Origin: JACJYM01 sp965230495
Lineage (GTDB): Bacteria > Bacteroidota > Bacteroidia > Chitinophagales > Saprospiraceae
Direction of reading: 5' to 3'
DNA length: 64,000 bases
Assembly: GCA_965230495.1 (NCBI GenBank)
Contig: OZ246004.1
Span: forward strand, 682,001-746,000
Position 1 is the first letter of the stretch. Each line of letters starts with the position of its first letter. The notes beneath the pieces were generated by a model, which did no database searches, was not told the origin of the DNA, and was given only the letters and a program-made list of their open reading frames with translations. Shown here piece after piece: positions 1-7,612 of this stretch. The translations under genes were made by a program, and so were the position numbers.

Positions 1-306
1 GTCTATTGGCTTCTCGCCTATATATAGCCAGGTAGGAGAGAAGTTGAATTTCTCCATGAACCTGGTCAATTGCTTTTTGTTAATCTCTGTGGTTCCATTG
101 AGTAAACCATCATACCAATCTAGAGGGATACCCGTCTCTTCTACAAATTCGTTGATATCTTCATAAGTAGCCATCAGGTGGTTAATAGCTATGGCTAATC
201 TCCCTTCATAGGTCTTGTAATGAAGGGATTCGAATTTTTCAATTCCTTCGCCTGTCATCTGATGACGAATATTGATCTTGTATAAATTGAGTTTACGAGT
301 AGCCAT
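1..306 (-). CDS. Cro/CI-like small regulator, partial at window edge
   Basis: The reading frame starts at the ATG at 304-306 and runs off the left edge; about 102 residues are visible. The second half looks like a helix-turn-helix repressor: a short helical stretch (GIPLDWYDGLLNGTTEIN) followed by FNFSPTWLYIGEKPI, which resembles the end of XRE domains where a conserved Trp-Leu precedes a GE pair. The start overlaps the stop of the upstream small gene (TAATG). Its place beside a divergent repressor fits a phage control gene. The HTH assignment is inference from pattern only. Confidence 0.5.
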   Translation of the reverse strand, partial: MATRKLNLYKINIRHQMTGEGIEKFESLHYKTYEGRLAIAINHLMATYEDINEFVEETGIPLDWYDGLLNGTTEINKKQLTRFMEKFNFSPTWLYIGEKPID

Positions 307-434
307 TATTGAAATTTTATATTTCTTCCTTGCTTATCAAAGTAGTCGCCAAATTTCTTGATCTGCTCTTTGCTTACTTCAACGAGTGGTTCATCATAAT
401 TAAACACTGTAATTGTTATCTTGCTCTTTTTCAT
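306..434 (-). CDS. Small phage protein, 42 aa
   Basis: The ATG at 432-434 opens a 42-codon frame that ends in TAA at 306-308. That stop shares a base with the ATG of the next gene, a coupling also seen in the late operon. The product is charged (begins MKKSKITITVFNYDEPLVEV) with no membrane segment and no recognised domain. Support is the tight coupling and uninterrupted frame. Function unknown. Confidence 0.45.
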   Translation of the reverse strand: MKKSKITITVFNYDEPLVEVSKEQIKKFGDYFDKQGRNIKFQ

Positions 435-504
435 ATCTCTTAGTTTAGACAAACAGGGTAGATGCCATCATCCCCCTGATGATGACACCCTTCCTGCAGA
501 AGCT

Positions 505-735
505 TCAACTTGCTATTGAAGTCTTTTGAGGTCTTAAATCTATCGTCATACTCTGGTTGATCAGAGACTTATCGTTTTCGTATACTTTATTCATACCCTT
601 AACTATTTTGCTTACAAATGAGGATAAAGAACAGGACTTGCCCGTATTGTATTGATAGGCTACGTGAATCTTCCTCATTATGCTTAAGTCATCTTTACTT
701 ATTGATAAGCTTGCGAAGCCTTTTTTTGATTCCAT
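505..735 (-). CDS. Small basic protein, possible DNA-binding regulator
   Basis: This 76-residue protein has an N-terminal ISKDDLSIMRKI segment and a SLSSFVSKIVKGMNKVYEN helix, a pattern loosely like a ribbon-helix-helix or other small DNA-binding fold. It is transcribed divergently from the HTH repressor at 935, with 199 bp of AT-rich DNA between them. A TACATTTG box on the minus strand (787-794) fits a Bacteroidota -7 element about 50 nt upstream of its start. It may be a Cro- or Ner-like partner in the lysogeny switch, which is inference from position. Confidence 0.45.
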   Translation of the reverse strand: MESKKGFASLSISKDDLSIMRKIHVAYQYNTGKSCSLSSFVSKIVKGMNKVYENDKSLINQSMTIDLRPQKTSIAS

Positions 736-786
736 TTGCTCTGTTTTTAGTTATGGTATTTTTTGTAGTATTTTTTAATTACCACA

Positions 787-794
787 CAAATGTA
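787..794 (-). promoter_or_regulatory. TAnnTTTG-type -7 box
   Basis: The minus strand reads TACATTTG, matching the Bacteroidota -7 consensus TAnnTTTG, about 52 nt upstream of the start at 735. No clear -33 TTG lies at the usual spacing. Confidence 0.35.
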
Positions 795-922
795 ATATAA
801 ATAACATATAAATTATAAGATTAATATAATAAATTAATATATATAAATACTAAAAATAGCACATATATGAGTCAAAAAGCTGATTTGCAATGATTTATAA
901 AATCAATCAGTAATAATTAATT

Positions 923-930
923 TATATTTG
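923..930 (+). promoter_or_regulatory. TAnnTTTG-type -7 box next to repressor start
   Basis: TATATTTG matches TAnnTTTG and ends four bases before the ATG at 935. If used, transcription would begin at or very near the start codon, giving a leaderless or almost leaderless repressor mRNA. Confidence 0.35.
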
Positions 931-934
931 TGCT

Positions 935-1447
935 ATGCAGATAGGTGATCGACTTAGGATATTAATGAAAAAAAGAGGTGTTACTCAAAGTGAGTTAGCG
1001 GACGCAATGGGTAAAGCACAAACCGTTATCTCTAGATACATTAATAACAATACAATGATGGGTGCAGATGTACTGAAGGAAATAGCTGATTATTTTAGTA
1101 TTTCTGCGGATTACTTTTTGAGCGATGAATTTGAGGGTGTGCCGCCTGAAGGCACTCCTAGAAAGGTTAGTACTGATGCTAAAGAGCTAACCGCTGAAGT
1201 TAGAAAGGAAATAAGAGAATTAGATGAGATTTTGCAAAGCCGTTTAGAATCTTTAGAGCAGGACAAAAGGATGCTGATGGATTACAACACTCGTTTGGTG
1301 GAAAACGAAAAGGTATTGATGTCGAGGATTGAAGCACTTGAGGAGGAGCTAAAGAAGTTTAGAGGTCGATTGACCAACCCGGCAGAAGAAACAGATCCTG
1401 ATCTGGTGTTAGAACAATGGGATAAGATTAAGAAGAAGGGTAAGTAA
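935..1447 (+). CDS. XRE-family phage repressor with coiled-coil C-terminus
   Basis: Residues 1-65 form a Cro/CI-type helix-turn-helix: GDRLRILMKKRGVTQSELAD, then GKAQTVISRYIN as recognition helix, ending DYFSISADYFLSDE. Residues 85-150 are heptad-like and acidic/basic, a probable coiled coil for dimerisation. There is no S24 peptidase domain, so it would not be controlled by RecA-stimulated self-cleavage. It faces a divergent small gene across an AT-rich region, the usual layout of a lysogeny switch. The role as prophage repressor is inference from domain and context. Confidence 0.8.
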   Translation: MQIGDRLRILMKKRGVTQSELADAMGKAQTVISRYINNNTMMGADVLKEIADYFSISADYFLSDEFEGVPPEGTPRKVSTDAKELTAEVRKEIRELDEILQSRLESLEQDKRMLMDYNTRLVENEKVLMSRIEALEEELKKFRGRLTNPAEETDPDLVLEQWDKIKKKGK

Positions 1448-1472
1448 AGAATAAAATCAAAAAATATTAAGC

Positions 1473-1709
1473 ATGAAAACGTACAAGTGTATTAAGGTTA
1501 ATCGCCATTTTCAAAGTAACAATAAGTCTTCGAATGAAGCAGTGGATAGTTATGAATCTCTTCTTAACTCAATGGCTCAAGAAGGTTGGCAGTTGGATAA
1601 TATTGATCACATAACTCGTGAAATACCTTCAGGTTGTTTATCAGCATTATTCGGTGGTAAACCAACAATTATAGAAGATACATTTTATATCTTTTCTAAA
1701 GAAGTTTAA
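1473..1709 (+). CDS. DUF4177-like small protein
   Basis: A 78-residue protein starting MKTYKCIKV with the core LLNSMAQEGWQLDNIDH. That core is the characteristic loop of DUF4177-type proteins (short beta hairpin, helix, then a Gly-Trp turn). It lies 25 bp after the repressor and is probably co-transcribed with it. The function of the family is unknown; in prophages it tends to sit among accessory genes near the repressor. Confidence 0.6.
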   Translation: MKTYKCIKVNRHFQSNNKSSNEAVDSYESLLNSMAQEGWQLDNIDHITREIPSGCLSALFGGKPTIIEDTFYIFSKEV

Positions 1710-1808
1710 AGCAAATTAATTAACCCTGTTCAGGGGGAATCTCTTGATTTAGTAATCGCAAAAAATGGTATGAGATTAAGAAGAGATTTAAGTAAAAAAT
1801 ATTAAGTC

Positions 1809-2471
1809 GTGCAAATACTTAATAGAAAAGAGCTAAACGGTTTATTAGGTGTAAAAGATTTCTTCGAAGCATCTATCGAATTAATTGATAAGATAGATTA
1901 TTTGGGCGGAATTGAAGATTTTGACTCATTATTGAAAGGAAGATATCAAAGCGAATACGGAGCATCCCTTCATCTTATAAAGAGACCAAATGGATTAGAA
2001 ATCAAACTTGCAAAAACATTTTCATCTAAATCAATTGGAGTTCTCAACAATCAATTAACAAGAGTAATAATTGAACACAAGGAAACCTTTATAGAAAACA
2101 AGGATAAATCTGTTATAGGAAGGGCAGTTATTGGCAGCATATTATTAGGACCTCTTGGTGCAGTTATTGGAGGAATGTCGGGATTAAGTAGTGGAACAAA
2201 AATAGTTATCCCCGATTCAATTATATTATTTGAAGGAGAAGTGGATCGTCAAAAATTCAGTATTGTTTTTAGTTGTACTAATGAAAATTTACTCGATACG
2301 AAAGCCTTCTTTTCCGAATTAGGAATTCCAATTGAAGAAATATCCGAGTCAGACAATATTGATAATGGGAACACAAAGTATGATGATCTTGAAAGACTTG
2401 GCAGAATGTTTAAAGAAGGACTTCTGACCAAGGAGGAATTTGAAAAGGAAAAAGGCAAACTCTTAAAATAA
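1809..2471 (+). CDS. SHOCT-domain protein with glycine-zipper membrane segment
   Basis: The start is a GTG at 1809. Residues ~100-130 (AVIGSILLGPLGAVIGGM) form a glycine-rich hydrophobic stretch that could insert in or lie on the membrane. The last 30 residues (DLERLGRMFKEGLLTKEEFE) are a clear SHOCT motif, a short C-terminal domain found on many otherwise unrelated proteins. It is third in the plus-strand run after the repressor. It could be a lysogeny-expressed membrane accessory protein, for example in superinfection exclusion; that role is speculation. Confidence 0.6.
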   Translation: MQILNRKELNGLLGVKDFFEASIELIDKIDYLGGIEDFDSLLKGRYQSEYGASLHLIKRPNGLEIKLAKTFSSKSIGVLNNQLTRVIIEHKETFIENKDKSVIGRAVIGSILLGPLGAVIGGMSGLSSGTKIVIPDSIILFEGEVDRQKFSIVFSCTNENLLDTKAFFSELGIPIEEISESDNIDNGNTKYDDLERLGRMFKEGLLTKEEFEKEKGKLLK

Positions 2472-2762
2472 TGATGAACCCAAGAATATTATTTGTAATA
2501 GTCGTGGGACTTAGTTTTTTCTAATAAGGTTAATATTATAGAATTACTAAACAAAATCAACAAGCATAGATCAAAAACCATTTTAGAGTTGGTGATTCCC
2601 ATGATAACTAATACTGTCACTACCACTATTGAAGAAATGCAATACTTTTTCATATCTAATATTTGTTAGACAAAGATATCATTTGGCATTTAGACCACTT
2701 ATGACATATAAATCAAACTAGAATAATTCAGTTTCAAAACTATATATATTTTCCGAAAAATA

Positions 2763-2960
2763 TTTCTACATCTTCTACAAGATATTAAACAATTGATTGT
2801 CAGTTGATTAAGTAAAAATGGGTGTAGAAAACACGTAGACTTATGTAGAAAAATGTAGAAAATCTACATAAATCTACATTTTTCTACATTTTTCTACATT
2901 TGCAAAATGCTGACATTCAAGGATTTATATTTAAATAATCATAATAAATAACTATGTAGA
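2763..2960. repeat. TGTAGAA repeat cluster, iteron- or operator-like
   Basis: The octamer TGTAGAAA, or its complement TTTCTACA, occurs about eight times. It is densest at 2,823-2,900, where direct and inverted copies can pair into long hairpins. Outlying copies are at 2,763-2,778 and 2,953-2,959. The pattern suggests cooperative binding by one protein: a repressor, a replication initiator, or a transposase at a phage end. Which one cannot be told. Confidence 0.6.
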
Positions 2961-3027
2961 ATTATTTTAAAGAAACATATAGGTCTCTCAATAAATTTTT
3001 CTCTTTTATATTCTTATGTATGGGCAT

Positions 3028-3051
3028 AAAAAAAGCTCCTAAGTGGAGCTT
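3028..3051 (-). terminator. Intrinsic terminator, minus strand
   Basis: A 7-bp stem AAGCTCC/GGAGCTT (3,033-3,039 and 3,045-3,051) with loop TAAGT is followed on the minus strand by seven T residues. No annotated minus-strand gene lies immediately upstream, which points to a small transcript ending here. Confidence 0.7.
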
Positions 3052-3290
3052 GTATGTCTTTATCCTACATTTTAACATAAGATTACCAAGGGAACCCTTT
3101 CAACAAATGAGAGAATTCATTATATTAGCAGTCCGGCTTAACCGCCGGAATGAACTTTAATTTGACAGACTCTTATAGAAGATGGAACTGTATTAAAATC
3201 CGTCCAGTTCTTCTATAAACTTGGTGCCTTGAGGCATACTCAATAAGTATACTTGCATTTTACTTTGATAGTTTATAAAACTAAAGACCT
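3052..3290 (-). ncRNA. Candidate structured small RNA or small-peptide transcript
   Basis: Reading the minus strand towards the terminator at 3,051, several stem-loops appear in series: TGCC/GGCA near 3,225-3,237, a paired stem TATAGAAG/CTTCTATA joined to AACTG/CAGTT (~3,174-3,218), and CCGGC/GCCGG (~3,133-3,148). A 21-codon frame beginning MQVYLLSMPQ lies at 3,193-3,258. The region could be a non-coding RNA, a leader peptide or a short signal-peptide gene. It is next to, and divergent from, the helical-repeat protein at 3,490. Confidence 0.3.
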
Positions 3291-3489
3291 AAGAATTCGT
3301 CTTCGATGATCTCTAGTATTATTAGTAATAAGCCTAACATGTCTATTCGATTTTAATGTGAGTAAATAATAACATTTGCAATTTATATACTTATATCTGT
3401 TTCTATGTACCAAATACGTATAAATCTGTCACACTAACTTTTAAAGCAATCATGATGTAACTAGTTGATAATGTGTAAAAAGTATCTAT

Positions 3490-4842
3490 ATGAAAGAGTT
3501 TAAAGAGGTGTTAACTTCTCTCCCTACCAGTAAGGAAATAGAAGAGAAATTAAAAGAACTACCCAAACAGTACTATGAGGCACTGACAGGTTTGGATGGT
3601 AAGACGAAATACGATCGACGTATGGAGTACAGGGCCAATGATCATTTTGTAGATGTTTTTGTAGCTTTCAAAGAAAAGAAGAACTCGTTACGAAAGGAGT
3701 ATATGTCAATATATAGATACTTTTATGTATTCAAAAAACTAGTAGCTCGTCAATTTTTTCAAGCGGCATATAAGGTTGGAGAGAAAATCATTAAGAAGTG
3801 TTTGAAACATCAGGTGTATCCTCCGTTATACGATGTCTATCAAGTAAAGGGTTATTTATTGGCCACAAGAAATGAAATTCATAAATCTAATGAATGTTAT
3901 GAATTAGCTGACATGTATATGGATTATCACAGATTGGAATCTAATATCACCAGAGATTGTGTTAGATTGGTAGATAGAGATAATCGTCAGGAACAGATGG
4001 AGTATGTTAGAAATAAAATGATCAATACCTATAGTAAGTATTTTGGCAAGTTCGAAAGCCATACGTTTGACAAGTATTACTTTTTGATTAAAATTGAGAT
4101 GCATTCCTTAGTTGGAAATGATGAATATGCATACAAAATATGTACATCTGCTTTGGAGTATTTTGAAAATAGAATTGATGAATATGTAAAGTTGTTTACT
4201 AACCTTTGTATTTACTACTCCCAACGTATTGGCAAATGGGAGCAATCACACTATCATATATTTGATGCTTTTAACTTGACAGATGGTAAGGATGCTTACT
4301 GGCGAAGGTTAGGTATGTATCAGACCATTGCATTTATCAATGATGATAAAATTGACTCAGCCATTGACTCTTATCAGACCTATATCAGATACTATAAAAA
4401 GGAAAACGATGCCCGAAAGCTGACATGGAAGATGATCTGGGCATATATTCATGTGCTCAGTGTAGCTAAGGGTATTACTCATCCTAAACTTAACTTCAAG
4501 TTGTTGAAGTTACATTTCAACAAACTAAAAACTACTCAGCCACAGAGAGTTCATTTCAAAGCGTTAGAAGCTTTGTATTATTATTTACAGGACGGAAATA
4601 TGGATTTAATAGATAGCCTGGCTAATGTGGAGAGAAACTATGTCAATGTGTTTAAGAAGTCTCCGGAGCATCACTTGAAATCATTCCTGATGTTTATTAG
4701 GAATCTACCTAACAAGGGATATGACGACACCAAGTATATCAAAAACTATGACCAGATCAAACAAAGGCAATATGATCGAAAGGAAAACATCGATATCATG
4801 TCTTATTATGATCTGATGGAAGTGATTGACGGATCTAAATAA
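3490..4842 (+). CDS. Alpha-helical-repeat (TPR-like) protein, unknown
   Basis: A 450-residue soluble protein, rich in Lys, Tyr and Phe, that appears to be almost entirely amphipathic helices. Segments such as QFFQAAYKVGEKIIKK, NEIHKSNECYELADMYMDYH and DDKIDSAIDSYQTYIRYYKK look like successive TPR helix pairs. No enzymatic motif, signal peptide or HTH is visible. The divergent minus-strand small transcript (3,052-3,290) leaves open a peptide-sensing role of the RRNPP kind, but no DNA-binding domain supports that. Function unknown. Confidence 0.65.
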   Translation: MKEFKEVLTSLPTSKEIEEKLKELPKQYYEALTGLDGKTKYDRRMEYRANDHFVDVFVAFKEKKNSLRKEYMSIYRYFYVFKKLVARQFFQAAYKVGEKIIKKCLKHQVYPPLYDVYQVKGYLLATRNEIHKSNECYELADMYMDYHRLESNITRDCVRLVDRDNRQEQMEYVRNKMINTYSKYFGKFESHTFDKYYFLIKIEMHSLVGNDEYAYKICTSALEYFENRIDEYVKLFTNLCIYYSQRIGKWEQSHYHIFDAFNLTDGKDAYWRRLGMYQTIAFINDDKIDSAIDSYQTYIRYYKKENDARKLTWKMIWAYIHVLSVAKGITHPKLNFKLLKLHFNKLKTTQPQRVHFKALEALYYYLQDGNMDLIDSLANVERNYVNVFKKSPEHHLKSFLMFIRNLPNKGYDDTKYIKNYDQIKQRQYDRKENIDIMSYYDLMEVIDGSK

Positions 4843-4903
4843 TTTAGATGCGATTAATAGTTCTTGCTTACCTTGGATGAAACATAAATTGGATATTTTG
4901 AGT

Positions 4904-4911
4904 TATATTTG
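4904..4911 (+). promoter_or_regulatory. TAnnTTTG-type -7 box
   Basis: TATATTTG matches TAnnTTTG and ends six bases before the ATG at 4918, the same near-leaderless arrangement as at 923-930. No -33 element at the usual distance. Confidence 0.3.
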
Positions 4912-4917
4912 TTACAT

Positions 4918-5142
4918 ATGAGTTCTAAAAAGAATAATAGAAATTTTGGAGACTTCCTATTGTTTGTCTTAGGTTCGTTGGCTATATACAATTTAATTTC
5001 CTTTTTTGATGATGATAATAGTCGTATCATTTCTAAAGAAGCGGAGAGGTTATTAGGAGATAAAGAAGAAATGGCGAAAATTAATGAGCAAATAGAAAAG
5101 GCAAAGGCTAATAATCAGAATTATGTAGTAATTCATAAATAG
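4918..5142 (+). CDS. Small single-pass membrane protein
   Basis: Start taken at the ATG at 4918 (MSSKKNNRNFGDF) rather than a TTG three codons earlier. One hydrophobic helix (FLLFVLGSLAIYNLISFF) is followed by an acidic linker and a lysine/glutamate-rich helix (EMAKINEQIEKAKANNQ). It ends five bases before the next gene, with which it probably forms an operon. Function unknown; perhaps an accessory subunit of the larger membrane protein downstream. Confidence 0.55.
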   Translation: MSSKKNNRNFGDFLLFVLGSLAIYNLISFFDDDNSRIISKEAERLLGDKEEMAKINEQIEKAKANNQNYVVIHK

Positions 5143-5147
5143 GAGGC

Positions 5148-6212
5148 ATGCAACTCACGCTTGGTCTATTTGTCATCCTTATTCTAGTTGTCTTTCCTGG
5201 TTTGTTATTTCGGCGTCTCTATTTTTATGGAGAATTTTCTAAACAGTTCGGATCTAATTTAAGTCTTTTCAACCTTCTTTCCAGAGCATCGATACCTGGA
5301 TTGGTTATATTAATAGTTATTTTTTTATTCTATGATACCTTTATAACTTCTATTGATTTAGGTGAAGTTATAGACAAATTCAAAGATGTCAATAATCCAA
5401 ATCATAGATTTAAGAAATCTGATGATACGCCAATAAAGTATTTGATAGGAATAAAATCTTCTCCATTTATAGGTTTTTTATACCTGACGAATATTGCCAT
5501 TGGTCTATCACTGGGAAGATTAGTAAGGAATTTGAATTTAGATATCAAAGTCAAATTCCTTAGGTTTAAAAATTATTGGTTTTACTTATTTAACGGACAT
5601 GCAGTTAACTTCAACAAAAAGAAACTACCAGAGTTAAATAGGAGTAACCAAAAGCATTATCTTACAAATGCAGATGTATTGATTGATACTGAGAATGGGA
5701 CTCATTTATATTCTGGTATAGTGGCTGATTATGAAATTAAGGAAGATGATAATCAACGGCTTCAGAAAATAATGTTGAGTGAAGCAAAGCGATATAAAAT
5801 AGTAGAGGGTGAGAAGAAATTAGTGCCTATTCCCGGAAATCTATTCGTAGTTGATTGCACTACTTTAAGAAATATAAACTTGATTTACGTTTATACTGAA
5901 AAAGTATCTTGGGAGGAATCAAAATGGCCACCGATTATTCAAAGAATATTTAACTTTATAGCAATTGGAATTATCCCTTTGTTTATTTTTCAATCAGACA
6001 GTATTAGTTATGGCTGGTATCAAATGTATTTTGAGTTTAACTGGATAACAAAAATATCAACATACTTACTATTTGTTGAGACATTGCACTTTTTGAATCC
6101 ATTTGTTGAAAGGGACGACAAATATAAATTTTGGTACAAGAAGAGGAATGTATGGGTAGCCAAAATTCTACTTATCTGCATTTTTTTAATACCAATACTC
6201 TTATCAATATGA
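5148..6212 (+). CDS. Multi-pass membrane protein, unknown
   Basis: A 354-residue protein with two or three N-terminal hydrophobic helices (LGLFVILILVVFPGLLF, SIPGLVILIVIFLFYD, FIGFLYLTNIAIGLSLG). A ~150-residue soluble domain with beta-rich segments (ADVLIDTENGTHLYSGIV) follows, then two or three C-terminal helices. The layout recalls DUF6338-type membrane proteins, a tentative family match. It is likely co-transcribed with the small membrane protein just upstream and convergent with the phage late operon. Origin (phage cargo or host) unclear. Confidence 0.6.
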   Translation: MQLTLGLFVILILVVFPGLLFRRLYFYGEFSKQFGSNLSLFNLLSRASIPGLVILIVIFLFYDTFITSIDLGEVIDKFKDVNNPNHRFKKSDDTPIKYLIGIKSSPFIGFLYLTNIAIGLSLGRLVRNLNLDIKVKFLRFKNYWFYLFNGHAVNFNKKKLPELNRSNQKHYLTNADVLIDTENGTHLYSGIVADYEIKEDDNQRLQKIMLSEAKRYKIVEGEKKLVPIPGNLFVVDCTTLRNINLIYVYTEKVSWEESKWPPIIQRIFNFIAIGIIPLFIFQSDSISYGWYQMYFEFNWITKISTYLLFVETLHFLNPFVERDDKYKFWYKKRNVWVAKILLICIFLIPILLSI

Positions 6213-6264
6213 ATGCATTGATGAATAATTCAATTTTTAGGTAAGAGAAATAGCATTGATACAG

Positions 6265-7251
6265 CTAAATAATTACTCCTCCGGTACAATCATCAGAATG
6301 AATGACTAGAGGCACAGCTGTAACACTTTCATTGGCAGCTTTCCATATGGGAAAGTGATCACTATTTTTAGACAGATACTTATTTGTTTCACCCTGATAG
6401 TATTTGGCCTCTTCTTCCAGTTGATGGCGAAGTAGAGTGATTGCTTCCACATTGTTTTTAGAATACACACCTACACGAGCATCAGTATGATCAGAAGAGC
6501 TGATCAGTACCATTCCGGAAGAGTCTTTGTATAAATTCAATTCCGGTATGGCCAAATACAATGCCATGGCCGACACTTGTTTTTGACATAGTTCGATATA
6601 TGTTTTTTGTTGATCGTTTTTGTTGGATTCAGCCAGGGTAGCTTTCAGTTGTCCACTGCAATTATTTGACAAGAACCTGTCTTCAGCTTTTCGGAGGTAG
6701 GGAAGAAGCTCCAAATACAGTCTGAAACTCTCTATTTGGTGTAGCTTTTTAAGATCCTGAGGTGAAGAGAATAGGAGGGTAGTCTTCTCATTATAATTGA
6801 TTGATTCTTTCCAGGAAGAAAAGTGATTCTCTTTGATCAAATAATCAAAAAACCGATCGATGAATTTATCAGCCTGGAAAAGAGCATTCCATCGAGCCAT
6901 ATTTAGAGATCCTAAAGAAGCCGGAGTGACCTTTTCAGTTACATTTTGTACAACTCCGGATTCTGAAATGGTGATATTGATATGGGGTATGGCCAGATGT
7001 ATGGTGTAATAGGCAAGAGCGAGTTTGGACTTTTCCTTTGCAGTGACTGCCTTTTCATTGGTATCACTTACTAGCGTATTATAGTAGTCATTACCTAATA
7101 GAGGTATGATGTACAGTTCTGTCGCTTGTACAATGAATGGACGTATGACGTTCCATTTCATTGATCTGTTAATAGCAGGATAGTAGTTTTGAAAGCCAGA
7201 GTCTTTAATCTCTGATTTAGCATCTGTAGGATCTGTGAATAAGATATTCAT
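6265..7251 (-). CDS. DUF6712-like phage structural/connector protein
   Basis: The start is placed at the ATG at 7251 (MNILFTDPTDAKSEIKDSG). A longer frame to 7341 would run through the terminator hairpin at 7,306-7,330. The N-terminal half (RPFIVQATELYIIPLLGNDY and following helices) resembles the Bacteroidota phage family DUF6712, thought to be a head-tail connector component. The downstream half is helical, with SENP-like polar loops and no enzymatic motif. It is the last gene of the late region and has its own TGTCCTA motif upstream (7,293-7,299), suggesting separate transcription. Confidence 0.6.
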   Translation of the reverse strand: MNILFTDPTDAKSEIKDSGFQNYYPAINRSMKWNVIRPFIVQATELYIIPLLGNDYYNTLVSDTNEKAVTAKEKSKLALAYYTIHLAIPHINITISESGVVQNVTEKVTPASLGSLNMARWNALFQADKFIDRFFDYLIKENHFSSWKESINYNEKTTLLFSSPQDLKKLHQIESFRLYLELLPYLRKAEDRFLSNNCSGQLKATLAESNKNDQQKTYIELCQKQVSAMALYLAIPELNLYKDSSGMVLISSSDHTDARVGVYSKNNVEAITLLRHQLEEEAKYYQGETNKYLSKNSDHFPIWKAANESVTAVPLVIHSDDCTGGVII

Positions 7252-7292
7252 TTCTTTTTGATACGAAAGTAGGGGAGCTGAGGGTGTGTTTG

Positions 7293-7299
7293 TAGGACA
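7293..7299 (-). promoter_or_regulatory. TGTCCTA motif, copy a
   Basis: The minus strand reads TGTCCTA 42 nt upstream of the start at 7251. One of five copies found upstream of late genes (others at 11,785, 16,707, 23,162 and 26,990). Confidence 0.35.
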
Positions 7300-7330
7300 T
7301 AAAAAACTCGGTAGGTCGCCGCTACCGAGT
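7300..7330 (-). terminator. Strong intrinsic terminator after large terminase
   Basis: A perfect 9-bp stem ACTCGGTAG/CTACCGAGT (7,306-7,314 and 7,322-7,330) with a 7-base loop is followed on the minus strand by six T residues. It should end the main late transcript after terL. Confidence 0.85.
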
Positions 7331-7612
7331 AAAATTTTCACAGACCTTTATTATAAAATCTGTAGTCATGATCGACTACAAATTTATTGAAAAAAAAGCA
7401 TTTTTTCCTAAATTCTATCGTTACAAAACCTGAACCTGTAAACGTCTCTTTATCAGTAAAGTAATGTTTTAAAAATGAAAAAATGATACCATTTCCTGAC
7501 ACTTGACCCTCACCCGCGGTTTACAATTTTATTAATTAAGTGTTTGCGGAAAAAGGTGTTATATGCAGGGGAACCTGAAGATGATTGATCGAGAAGTTAA
7601 CAATTGATTTGG

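Larger units (their letters stand above)
2472..3489. other. 1-kb non-coding regulatory stretch
   Basis: No convincing ORF longer than about 25 codons. It contains clustered TGTAGAA/TTCTACA repeats (2,763-2,960), a minus-strand intrinsic terminator (3,028-3,051) and a series of stem-loops (3,120-3,270) annotated separately. The rest is AT-rich without a recognisable feature. Confidence 0.6.
7252..7612. other. Intergenic stretch after large terminase
   Basis: No supported ORF. It contains a strong minus-strand terminator (7,300-7,330) and one TGTCCTA motif (7,293-7,299). The rest is AT-rich. Confidence 0.5.
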
